DNA from: Bradyrhizobium diazoefficiens USDA 110
GTDB taxonomy: Bacteria > Pseudomonadota > Alphaproteobacteria > Rhizobiales > Xanthobacteraceae
Direction: 5' to 3'
Length of the DNA: 64,000 bases
Assembly (NCBI RefSeq): GCF_000011365.1
Contig: NC_004463.1
Location: 7,426,001-7,490,000 of the forward strand
Position numbers and translations under genes: made by a program. A model generated the notes under the pieces. That model was not told the origin of the DNA and ran no database searches. It saw nothing but the letters and a program-made list of their open reading frames with translations. The first letter of the stretch is position 1, and each line of letters begins with the position of its first letter. This document shows positions 8,334 through 15,967 of the stretch, piece after piece.

Positions 8334-8657
8334 ATGTCCACCGCTCCCGACCTCCTGTTCAGGACGCTCGCCGATCCGACCCGGCGGGCGATCTTCGAGC
8401 GGTTGTGCCGCGAGGGCGAGCAGACGGTCGGGGCACTGACGGCACGGTCGGGCGTTTCCCAGCCGGCGGTCTCGAAACATCTCGGCGCGCTGAAGCAGGC
8501 CGGCCTCGTGCGCGACCGCCATGAAGGACGCCAGACCCATTACAGCGCCCAGCCCGGTGCGCTCAATCCGCTGCTCGACTGGACCAGCCAGATGGCCGGG
8601 TTCTGGCAGAACCGGCTCGACGCACTCGACGATCTCCTGAAGAGGATGGACCAATGA
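8334..8657 (+). CDS. ArsR-family transcriptional regulator
   Basis: 107 residues, the usual length for the family. The winged helix-turn-helix is clear: LADPTRRAIFERLCREGEQTV, then TARSGVSQPAVSKHLGALKQAGLVRDRHEGRQTHYS. There is no CxC metal-binding motif, so it is not an arsenic-type metal sensor; this subgroup is typically paired with SRPBCC proteins. The start has no strong ribosome-binding site. It overlaps the SRPBCC gene by four bases and is preceded by two operator dyads likely bound by its own product. Confidence 0.88.
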   Translation: MSTAPDLLFRTLADPTRRAIFERLCREGEQTVGALTARSGVSQPAVSKHLGALKQAGLVRDRHEGRQTHYSAQPGALNPLLDWTSQMAGFWQNRLDALDDLLKRMDQ

Positions 8658-9085
8658 CCGAAACCTCGAGCGAGACCCGCGCCGTCGTCATCGAGCGCGA
8701 ATTTGCCTTTCCGGCCGAGCGGATCTGGCGCGCGCTGACACAGCCGCACCTGATCGAGGAATGGCTGATGAAGAACGACTTCAAGCCGTCAGTCGGCCAT
8801 CGCTTCAATCTTCGCGGCGAATGGGGCGGCGTGCTGGACTGCGAGGTGCTCACCATCGAGCCGCAGAAGACGCTCGCCTACACCTGGAATTTCGCGCATG
8901 AGGATGCGGCGTTCGACTTGCGAAGCGTCGTCACCTTCACGCTGACACCGACGAATGCGGGCACGCATCTGCGCGTCGAGCAGGCGGGCTTCAGCCCGAC
9001 GCAGAAGCAGGCCTATGGCGGCGCGCATGCCGGCTGGAAGCAGTTTCTCACCAAGCTGGACGAGCTGCTGGCGCGACCGGATTGA
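8654..9085 (+). CDS. SRPBCC (AHSA1-like) domain protein
   Basis: 143 residues. The pattern VVIEREFAFPAERIWRALTQPHLIEEWLM, GGVLDCEVLTIEPQKTLAYTW and HAGWKQFLTKLDELL is that of the SRPBCC/AHSA1 helix-grip fold, which binds hydrophobic ligands. Translationally coupled by an ATGA overlap to the ArsR regulator, a very common pair in which the regulator controls the SRPBCC gene. The ligand is unknown. Confidence 0.85.
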   Translation: MTETSSETRAVVIEREFAFPAERIWRALTQPHLIEEWLMKNDFKPSVGHRFNLRGEWGGVLDCEVLTIEPQKTLAYTWNFAHEDAAFDLRSVVTFTLTPTNAGTHLRVEQAGFSPTQKQAYGGAHAGWKQFLTKLDELLARPD

Positions 9086-9129
9086 GCCGGCGGCGTACAT
9101 CCATTCCGACCATTGCAAAGGAGGTCTCG

Positions 9130-9342
9130 TTGAACATTCGACAAATCCATCGCTGGCTGTCCATCGCCTTCACGCTCGCCGTCATCGCGAACATCGTCGC
9201 GATGACCATGCAGATCCAGGCCGTGTGGATCGGTTTCCTGGCGCTCGTCCCGCTGATCCCGCTGCTCGCGACCGGGCTGTATCTGTTCGCGCTGCCCTAT
9301 CTTGACCGGCGCAGCGGCATGCAGCGCGAGGCGAGGTCATGA
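9130..9342 (+). CDS. Small two-helix membrane protein
   Basis: 70 residues. The start is taken as the TTG at 9130 because a full AAAGGAGGT ribosome-binding site lies at 9117-9125, four bases before it. The product has two hydrophobic helices (about 8-28 and 33-55: IAFTLAVIANIVAMTMQ and IGFLALVPLIPLLATGLYLFALP). It is third in the ArsR/SRPBCC operon and overlaps DUF1801 by four bases. No family recognised; a membrane role in the same response is inferred from context. Confidence 0.68.
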   Translation: MNIRQIHRWLSIAFTLAVIANIVAMTMQIQAVWIGFLALVPLIPLLATGLYLFALPYLDRRSGMQREARS

Positions 9343-9782
9343 AGAAGGCCGCCGCGATGAAGACAAGCAGCCCGAAGGACGCGGACGGAGCGTCGGCGTC
9401 CAAGTTGATCGACGGCAGGATCAAGGAGCTCGGCGACTGGCGCGGCGAGATGCTCGGGCGGATTCGCGCCCTGATCAAGGACGCCGACCCTGACGTGGTC
9501 GAGGAATGGAAGTGGCGCGGCGTTCCCGTGTGGGAGCACGACGGCATCATCTGCACCGGCGAAACCTACAAGGCCGTCGTGAAGCTGACCTTTGCAAAGG
9601 GTGCGGCGCTCGATGACCCGGCCGGCCTGTTCAATTCCAGCCTCGACGGCAATGTGCGGCGCGCGATCGATATTCGCGAAGGCGAGAAAATCAACGAGAA
9701 AGCGCTGAAGGCGCTGATCCGCGCAGCCGTGGCCCTGAACGCGTCCAAGGTGAAGAAGAAGCCAGCGAAGACGAAAGCGTGA
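9339..9782 (+). CDS. DUF1801 domain protein
   Basis: 147 residues. LIDGRIKELGDWRGEMLGRIRALIKDADPDVVEEWKWRGVPVWEHDGIICTGETYKAVVKLTFAKGA shows the DUF1801/YdhG-like fold, with the conserved region around W-R-G-V-P-x-W. A lysine-rich tail (KVKKKPAKTKA) follows. Last gene of the ArsR operon, coupled by ATGA overlap. The family is small and loosely linked to iron or nucleic-acid binding; no function can be assigned here. Confidence 0.75.
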   Translation: MKKAAAMKTSSPKDADGASASKLIDGRIKELGDWRGEMLGRIRALIKDADPDVVEEWKWRGVPVWEHDGIICTGETYKAVVKLTFAKGAALDDPAGLFNSSLDGNVRRAIDIREGEKINEKALKALIRAAVALNASKVKKKPAKTKA

Positions 9783-9830
9783 TGAGCTGAGGTCAAATCG
9801 AGTCTGGCCAGGGCAAGGCAACGCTCTCTC

Positions 9831-9861
9831 CGTTCCCTCCCCCCTTGTGGGGGAGGGAACG
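9831..9861. terminator. Bidirectional hairpin between DUF1801 and spoVR
   Basis: A perfect 13-bp stem, CGTTCCCTCCCCC at 9831-9843 and its complement at 9849-9861, with a 5-base loop. It sits between two convergent genes, where a two-way terminator is expected. There is no long T run. Confidence 0.6.
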
Positions 9862-9919
9862 CACCTTCGTCGGCGCACTAGTAGGGACTCATCGTCAAGC
9901 GCCAGAAGTTGCCGGCGCC

Positions 9920-11458
9920 TCAGGCCACCGCCGCCGGGATCGGGCGCGGGCTCACGACATATTCACGCAGGACCTTGTCGTTGGCATCGACCTCGATCAG
10001 CGCGACGTCGTAGGTCCAGAGGTCCGCCAGATGCTGGAGCACGCGCTTGGCGTCGGTCTCGTTGAGCTGTGCGCCCTTGATGACGTGGTGATGCAGGATC
10101 AGCCGGCGGTCGCCGGAGAGATCGACGTCGACCACCTCGATATTGGCGTCGATGTAGCCGACATCGTGCTGCCGCGCCAGCTCGCGCCGGACGCGGCGGA
10201 AGCCGCGCTCGTCGTGAATGGCATCGACGCGGATGCCGGCACGCTCCTCGGGGTCGTCGTGCAGATGGAACATGCGCAGCTGCCGCATCAGCTTCGGGCT
10301 CAGGAACTGGCCGATGAAGCTCTCGTCGCGGTAGTTGGCCCAGACGTCGCGCAGCACGCCCATCACGTCGTTCTTGCCGGCGATGTCAGGGAACCACTCG
10401 CGGTCCTCGTCCGACGGGCTGGTGACGATGCGCTCGATGTCCTGCATCATGGCGAAGCCGAGCGCGTAGGGATTGAAGCCGGAGAAGCGCGGATCGTCGA
10501 ATTCGGGCTGGAACACCACGTTGGTGTGCGATCCCAGGAATTCGAGGAAGTTGCCGTCGGTGATGCGGCCCTGCTGGTGCAGCTTGGTCATGATGCGATA
10601 GTGGACGTAGGTCGCCGTCCCCTCGTTCATCACCTTGGTCTGGCTCTGCGGATAGAAATATTGCGCGATGTGGCGGACGATGCGCAGCAATTCGCGCTGC
10701 CAGGGCGCCAGCCGCGGCGCGCTCTTTTCCAGGAAGTAGAGCAGGTTTTCCTGCGGCAGGCCGAGCAGCTTGCGGCGCCGCTCGACGCTGAGCGCGGAAC
10801 GGCTCTTGCTCTTCCCCGCCGGCACGGTGCGCCAGAGGTCGTTGAAGACCTCCTCCTCGTGCTGGCGGCGACGCCCTGCCCGCTTCTCCTCGGCGCGCAG
10901 GTCGAGCTTCTTCTTGCCCGGGTAGCGGTCGATGCCGTGCGACATCAGCGCGTGCGCGGCATCGAGCGTACGCTCGACCTCGGCGCGGCCGTAGCGCTCC
11001 TCGCACTGCATGACGTAGTTCTTGGCGAAATCGAGATAGTCCAGAATGCCGTCGGCGTCGGTCCACTGCTTGAACAGATAGTTGTTCTTGAAGAAGTGAT
11101 TGTGGCCGAAGGCGGCGTGCGCGATCACCAGCGTCTGCATCGTCGCCGTATTCTCCTCCATCAGATAGGAGATGCAGGGCGAGGAGTTGATCACGATCTC
11201 ATAGGCGAGGCCCATCAGGCCCTTGCGGTAGGAGGCCTCGTGGTACGCGAAGTGCTTGCCGAAGGACCAGTGCTTGTAGAACAGGGGCATGCCGACCGAC
11301 GAGTAGGCATCCAGCATCTGCTCGGCGGTGATGACCTCGATCTGGTTCGGATAGACGTCGAGCCCGAGATCGTTCTTCGCCACCTCCTCACAGGCATCGG
11401 TGATGCGCTGCAAGGTGTGGAAGTCCCAATCCGCGCCTTCGAACAATCTTTCCGTCAT
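9920..11458 (-). CDS. spoVR: SpoVR family protein
   Basis: 512 residues, full length for the family. Characteristic blocks include YPNQIEVITAEQMLDAYSSVGMP, FYKHWSFGKHF, YEIVINSSPCISYLMEENT, HAAFGHNHFFKNN and NEGTATYVHYRIM. It is the last gene of the conserved prkA-yeaH-spoVR operon and overlaps yeaH by four bases. In E. coli the equivalent genes are yeaG, yeaH and ycgB, expressed under starvation. The biochemical role of SpoVR is unresolved. Confidence 0.92.
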   Translation of the reverse strand: MTERLFEGADWDFHTLQRITDACEEVAKNDLGLDVYPNQIEVITAEQMLDAYSSVGMPLFYKHWSFGKHFAYHEASYRKGLMGLAYEIVINSSPCISYLMEENTATMQTLVIAHAAFGHNHFFKNNYLFKQWTDADGILDYLDFAKNYVMQCEERYGRAEVERTLDAAHALMSHGIDRYPGKKKLDLRAEEKRAGRRRQHEEEVFNDLWRTVPAGKSKSRSALSVERRRKLLGLPQENLLYFLEKSAPRLAPWQRELLRIVRHIAQYFYPQSQTKVMNEGTATYVHYRIMTKLHQQGRITDGNFLEFLGSHTNVVFQPEFDDPRFSGFNPYALGFAMMQDIERIVTSPSDEDREWFPDIAGKNDVMGVLRDVWANYRDESFIGQFLSPKLMRQLRMFHLHDDPEERAGIRVDAIHDERGFRRVRRELARQHDVGYIDANIEVVDVDLSGDRRLILHHHVIKGAQLNETDAKRVLQHLADLWTYDVALIEVDANDKVLREYVVSPRPIPAAVA

Positions 11459-12738
11459 GGAGCGGCTTTCTCCTGAGAGGTTTCGCGGCGCTGGAACAGG
11501 TCGTGGAACACCGGGAAGATCTCGCTGCGCTCGCTGACCTTGCGCATCGAGAGCGGTGCGCCGCTGTTGCGCAGGCGCTCATAGAGGGTCCAGAGCGAGG
11601 AGTCGGAGAGATCGAAGGCGCTGCCGCCGGACTCGCCGACCTCGAGATAGGCAAAGAACTGGCAGACCGGCAGGATCTTGTCGGTCAGCAGAAGCCCAGT
11701 GAGCTCGCCGTCGGAATAGGAGTTGTCGCCGTCGGAGGCCTGCGCTGCGTAGATATTCCAGTCCGATGGATTGAAGCGCTCGCGCACGATGTCGTGCATC
11801 GCCTGGAGCGCGCTGGAGACCAGCGTGCCGCCGGAGGCCGGGCCGTAGAAGAAGGTCTGCTCGTCCACCTCCTCGGCGCGGTCGGTGTGGCGGATGAAGA
11901 CGATCTCGACGTGCTTGTAGCGGCGCTTCAGGAACACGTAGAGCAGCATGTAGAAGCGTTTGGCGAGATCCTTCATGTGCTCGGACATCGAGCCGGAGAC
12001 GTCCATCAGGCAGAACATCACGGCCTGCGCGACCGGCTTCGGCACCGTCTCGAAGCGGCGGTAGCGGATGTCGAGCGGATCGATGAACGGAATCCGCTTC
12101 GTCTTCGCCATCAGCTTTTCCAGCTCGGCGAGAAGCACCACACGCTCGTCCTCGTCGGTGCATGCCGCGATTGCGGCTTCGAGCTCTTCGATCTCGTCCT
12201 TGCGGGGACGCTTGAGCGCGATGCGGCGGGCGAGCGCGAGCTTCACCGTCCGGCTCACCGAGATGTTGGCGGGCGAGCCCGACGTGGTGTAGCCGGCGCG
12301 CTGGATGCCCTCGCTCTCGGTCTGCGCGATCTTGCGCTTGGCAAGATCCGGCAGCTCGAGGTCGTCGAGGAAGAGATCGACGAATTCGTCGCGGCTCAGC
12401 ACGAAGCGGAAGGCGTCCTCGCTGTCGCCTTCGCCGGGACCGGAATCCTTGGCGCTGCCCTGGCCGGAACGCTGCAGATAGTCGCCCTCGACGAACTTCT
12501 TGTTTCCGGGCAACACCATGTCGCGCGTTCCGCCTTCGCGGCGGAAACGCGGCTCATGCATCCCGTCGAGCGGGATCGTGACCTCACCACCCTCCAGGAC
12601 GTCCTTGATGTCGCGTTCCTGCGAGGTCTTCTTGACGGCGCCCTGCACCAGGGATTTGGCCCGACGCAAGAACCGCTGGCGGTTCTCAAGACTCTTGCCG
12701 CCTGGATTCAGGCGCCTGTCAATAATGTGAATGGGCAC
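11455..12738 (-). CDS. yeaH: YeaH/YhbH family protein (DUF444)
   Basis: 427 residues. It begins MPIHIIDRRLNPGGKSLENRQRFLRRAK, as is usual for DUF444 proteins. It carries a von Willebrand A-like region (AVMFCLMDVSGSMSEHMKDLAKRF, with the DxSxS metal-site pattern) and EIVFIRHTDRAEEVDEQTFFYG. It lies 13 bases after prkA and overlaps spoVR by four bases. It probably works with the PrkA kinase; the molecular function is not established. Confidence 0.92.
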   Translation of the reverse strand: MPIHIIDRRLNPGGKSLENRQRFLRRAKSLVQGAVKKTSQERDIKDVLEGGEVTIPLDGMHEPRFRREGGTRDMVLPGNKKFVEGDYLQRSGQGSAKDSGPGEGDSEDAFRFVLSRDEFVDLFLDDLELPDLAKRKIAQTESEGIQRAGYTTSGSPANISVSRTVKLALARRIALKRPRKDEIEELEAAIAACTDEDERVVLLAELEKLMAKTKRIPFIDPLDIRYRRFETVPKPVAQAVMFCLMDVSGSMSEHMKDLAKRFYMLLYVFLKRRYKHVEIVFIRHTDRAEEVDEQTFFYGPASGGTLVSSALQAMHDIVRERFNPSDWNIYAAQASDGDNSYSDGELTGLLLTDKILPVCQFFAYLEVGESGGSAFDLSDSSLWTLYERLRNSGAPLSMRKVSERSEIFPVFHDLFQRRETSQEKAAP

Positions 12739-12751
12739 TTTTCCATCCGCC

Positions 12752-14695
12752 TCAACCGGCCTGCTTCACACGCATATACCATTCGACGAGCCGGCGAACC
12801 TGACGCTCGGTGTAGCCGCGCTCCACCATGCGTGCGACGAACTCGCCGTGCTTCTTCTCCGTCTCGCCGTCCTTCTTCGACCCGAAGGAGATGACCGGAA
12901 GCAGGTCCTCGACCTGGGAGAATATCCGCTTTTCGATCACGTCGCGAATCTTCTCGTAGGAGGTCCAGGTCGGATTCTTGCCGCCGTTCTGGGCCCGCGA
13001 CCGTAACGAGAATTTGACCACCTCGTTGCGGAAATCCTTGGGGTTGGCGATGCCCGCCGGCTTCTCGATTTTGGTCAGTTCCTGGTTCAACAATTCGCGA
13101 TCCAGGAGCTGTCCCGTATCGGGATCCTTGAAGTCCTGGTCCTCGATCCAGGCATCGGCATAGTCGACGTAGCGATCGAACAGGTTCTGGCCGTAATCCG
13201 AGTAGGATTCGAGATAGGCTTTCTGGATCTCGTTTCCGATGAACTCGGCATAGCGCGGCGCGAGGTCCGCCTTGATGAATTCGAGGTACCGTTTCTCGAC
13301 TTCCTCGGGCAGCTGCTCGCGCTTGATCGACTGCTCCAGCGCGTACATCAGATGCACGGCGTCGGCGGCGACCTCCTGCGGATCGTGGTTGAAGGTTGCA
13401 GCCAGGATCTTGAAGGCAAAGCGCGTGGAGACGCCGTCCATGCCCTCGTCGACGCCGGCGGCATCGCGATATTCCTGGACGCTGCGCGCCTTCGGATCGG
13501 ATTCCTTCAGGCTCTCACCGTCGTAGACCCGCATCTTGCCAAACACGGTGGAATTCTCGTGCTTGCGCAGGCGCGACATCACCGAGAAACGCGCCATCGT
13601 CTCCAGCGTCGACGGCGCACACGGCGCCGACGCCAGCTCGGAGCCCTGGATCAGCTTCTCGTAGATCTTCTGCTCTTCCGTGACCCGCAGGACATAGGGC
13701 ACCTTGATCACGCAGATGCGGTCGATGAAGGCTTCGTTGTTCTTGTTGGCCTTGAAGCTCGCCCACTCCGCCTCGTTGGAGTGCGCGAGGATGATGCCGG
13801 TGAACGGGATCGCACCGATGTTCTCGGTGCCGATGTAGTTGCCTTCCTGCGTCGCCGTGAGCAGCGGGTGCAGCATCTTGATCGGCGCCTTGAACATCTC
13901 GACAAATTCGAGGATACCCTGATTGGCGCGGTTGAGACCGCCGGAATAGCTGTAGGCGTCGGGGTCGTTCTGCGCGTAGGTCTCGAGCTTGCGGATGTCG
14001 ACCTTGCCGACCAGCGAGGAGATGTCCTGGTTGTTCTCGTCACCGGGCTCGGTCTTGGCAATCGCGATCTGGCGCAGCCGCGACGGCTGGATTTTTGCAA
14101 CCCGGAACTGGGAAATGTCGCCGCCGAAGGCCTCAAGCCGCTTGTAGCACCACGGGCTCATCAATCCGGTGAGGCGCCGGCGCGGAATGCCGTATTTCTC
14201 CTCCAGCATCGGCCCGAGCTGATCGGGATCGAACAGGCTGAGCGGGCTCTCGAACACGGGCGAGAGTTCGTCGCCGGCCTTGAGCACGTAGATCGGATGC
14301 ACTTCCATCAGCGACTTCAGCCGCTCGGCGAGCGAGGATTTGCCGCCGCCGACGGGGCCGAGCAGATAGAGGATCTGCTTGCGCTCCTCCAGGCCCTGCG
14401 CCGCGTGCCGGAAGAAACCAACGATGCGCTCGATGGTTTCTTCCATGCCGTAGAAGCCGGCGAAGGCCGGATAGGTACGGATGGTGCGGTTCAAAAAAAT
14501 ACGGCCAAGGCGTGGGTCCTTGGCCGTGTCAATCGTCTGGGGTTCACCGATCGCTGCTAGCAGTCGTTCGGCCGCGTTCGCGTATTTCATGGGATCGCTT
14601 CGACACGATTCCAGATATTCCGCCATCGACATGTCGTGCTGGCTTCTCGCCTCGAACGACCGAGCGAAAGCGTTGAATAGAGAATCGTTGTACAT
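12752..14695 (-). CDS. prkA: PrkA family serine protein kinase
   Basis: 647 residues, standard for PrkA/YeaG. The AAA-like Walker A is GPVGGGKSSLAERLK, preceded by MEETIERIVGFFRHAAQGLEERKQIL; other family blocks are GALVG-like RANQGILEFVEMFKAPIKMLHPLLTATQEG (read as two segments) and HSNEAEWASFK. A GGAGAGGG ribosome-binding site lies just before the ATG. First gene of the prkA-yeaH-spoVR operon, with a consensus EcfG-type promoter about 35 bases upstream. Family knowledge: YeaG helps cells adapt to sustained nitrogen starvation in enterobacteria. Confidence 0.93.
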   Translation of the reverse strand: MYNDSLFNAFARSFEARSQHDMSMAEYLESCRSDPMKYANAAERLLAAIGEPQTIDTAKDPRLGRIFLNRTIRTYPAFAGFYGMEETIERIVGFFRHAAQGLEERKQILYLLGPVGGGKSSLAERLKSLMEVHPIYVLKAGDELSPVFESPLSLFDPDQLGPMLEEKYGIPRRRLTGLMSPWCYKRLEAFGGDISQFRVAKIQPSRLRQIAIAKTEPGDENNQDISSLVGKVDIRKLETYAQNDPDAYSYSGGLNRANQGILEFVEMFKAPIKMLHPLLTATQEGNYIGTENIGAIPFTGIILAHSNEAEWASFKANKNNEAFIDRICVIKVPYVLRVTEEQKIYEKLIQGSELASAPCAPSTLETMARFSVMSRLRKHENSTVFGKMRVYDGESLKESDPKARSVQEYRDAAGVDEGMDGVSTRFAFKILAATFNHDPQEVAADAVHLMYALEQSIKREQLPEEVEKRYLEFIKADLAPRYAEFIGNEIQKAYLESYSDYGQNLFDRYVDYADAWIEDQDFKDPDTGQLLDRELLNQELTKIEKPAGIANPKDFRNEVVKFSLRSRAQNGGKNPTWTSYEKIRDVIEKRIFSQVEDLLPVISFGSKKDGETEKKHGEFVARMVERGYTERQVRRLVEWYMRVKQAG

Positions 14696-14729
14696 GATCC
14701 CTCTCCGCGTGAGTTCCGCTACAAGCTGA

Positions 14730-14755
14730 AACGAAAGCAGTTACCGGACCGTTCC
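14730..14755 (-). promoter_or_regulatory. EcfG-type (general stress sigma factor) promoter of prkA
   Basis: On the minus strand GGAAC (14755-14751), a 17-base spacer, then CGTT (14733-14730): an exact match to the alphaproteobacterial EcfG consensus GGAAC-N16-17-CGTT. The predicted transcript would begin a few bases later and leave a leader of about 25-30 bases with a good ribosome-binding site before prkA. The rest of the 298-base gap 14696-14993 is unusually AT-rich around 14870-14910; I see no gene in it. Confidence 0.78.
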
Positions 14756-14993
14756 TCAGGCCGTTTCGAATCAGCGTGAGCACATGACGATCATTGGACA
14801 CCCGGGGGCCGACTCGACGCAACGCACAACGTAGGCAACCAGGTGAGTTACGAACAGGCACCTGCCTGTTATTTATGCGAATCTATGTATATCTTCGCTC
14901 ATTTCCAGCAAATGTCACTCGGCCGCAACATCCGGGCGTTACCGGGGATCAGCCTATCCGGCGGTGCAGCATAGCCGTCAGCCGGCGGCAGCT

Positions 14994-15677
14994 TTATGAC
15001 GCTTGTGCGGCCAAGCCTTGTGAGACCGAACCCGAGCCTTCCGCGCCTTGATCGCAGTCCCGCCGCAATGCGGTGCGTGAATCGCTGGCGGCATGACAGT
15101 CGCGGCAGGCGCGCAGCAATGTGTCAAAATCGGTCGCCAGTCCGTCGGGGCGTATGATGATGCGATCGTCCTGCACGCCGCGCGACGTCGACCGGATGTT
15201 GGCGCGGATACAGGAGAGCTGCCGCTGCAAGCCCGGCGTCGGCGTCAGCACGATCGTCTTGCGGCCGCGCCGCTCCTCGGTCGAAACCTCCGCAATCGAC
15301 TCCCACAGCAGAAATTCATTGCCGATGCGGAGATCGCGGATGCCATAGGGGGTGACGATCACCACCGGCCCGCGTTCGGCGGGGAGCATCCAGATCAGCC
15401 GGCTGGTGACCAGGCCGAACACCGCGACGCCGGCATAGCCGACCGTCGTGTCGTAGTCGCCGAGGCCGTCCCACCAGTCGACGGCAAGGCCGGCGCTGAG
15501 CAGGGTCATCGCAAAGCCCGCCGCGACCAGCAGCCGCAGATACGTCGTGCATGGGTTGATTTCGAGATCGTGGGCCGCGTCGATACCTACGGCCGGCACG
15601 ACTGATTGCGATCCGTCGGTGACGGCGAGCGGTGGGCCGTCAGGATGTGCGTGCATGCCTTCCCCCAGCATGGCCAT
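14994..15677 (-). CDS. STM3941-type membrane protein, second paralogue
   Basis: 227 residues (or 220 from an internal ATG at 15656). After a hydrophilic start come two membrane helices (LRLLVAAGFAMTLLSAGLAV and VGYAGVAVFGLVTSRLIWML), then a soluble domain with VVIVTPYGIRDLRIGNEFLLWESI and KTIVLTP. This parallels the 6183-6752 protein in helix placement and motif order. The C-terminal tail is longer and has two cysteines (RACRDC). Function unknown. The 290-base gap between this start and the tal-pgi gene has no other gene that I can support. Confidence 0.6.
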   Translation of the reverse strand: MAMLGEGMHAHPDGPPLAVTDGSQSVVPAVGIDAAHDLEINPCTTYLRLLVAAGFAMTLLSAGLAVDWWDGLGDYDTTVGYAGVAVFGLVTSRLIWMLPAERGPVVIVTPYGIRDLRIGNEFLLWESIAEVSTEERRGRKTIVLTPTPGLQRQLSCIRANIRSTSRGVQDDRIIIRPDGLATDFDTLLRACRDCHAASDSRTALRRDCDQGAEGSGSVSQGLAAQAS

Positions 15678-15967
15678 TCGCGACCGGGCGATGAAGCATC
15701 AGGCGGATCGGAATCCGCCGATGCACTCTGTGCAGCGGCCGGCAGACGTTACGCAACGAGACCTCGACCGAACCTCCCCGGCCAGCGACTTTTTACGCAA
15801 CACGGCCGCACCCGCCTGGATCGCCATGATCGCGACGGAGTTACACTGGAGGGTATGACGCCTATTCCCTTGATTGGTTCCCTCCCGGGAGCATCTAAGC
15901 TAGAGGATAGCGCGTCAGGACCGGCGCGGAAACCCCTCGCCCGCAGGCTTGGAGATAAATAAGTATC

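Noticed and set aside
14860..14910. AT-rich segment with TTTATGCGAATCTATG resembling the kdp-cluster module.
   Set aside because: Half-sites are 10, not 11, bases apart and I find no CTCG at the required distance, so it does not fit.
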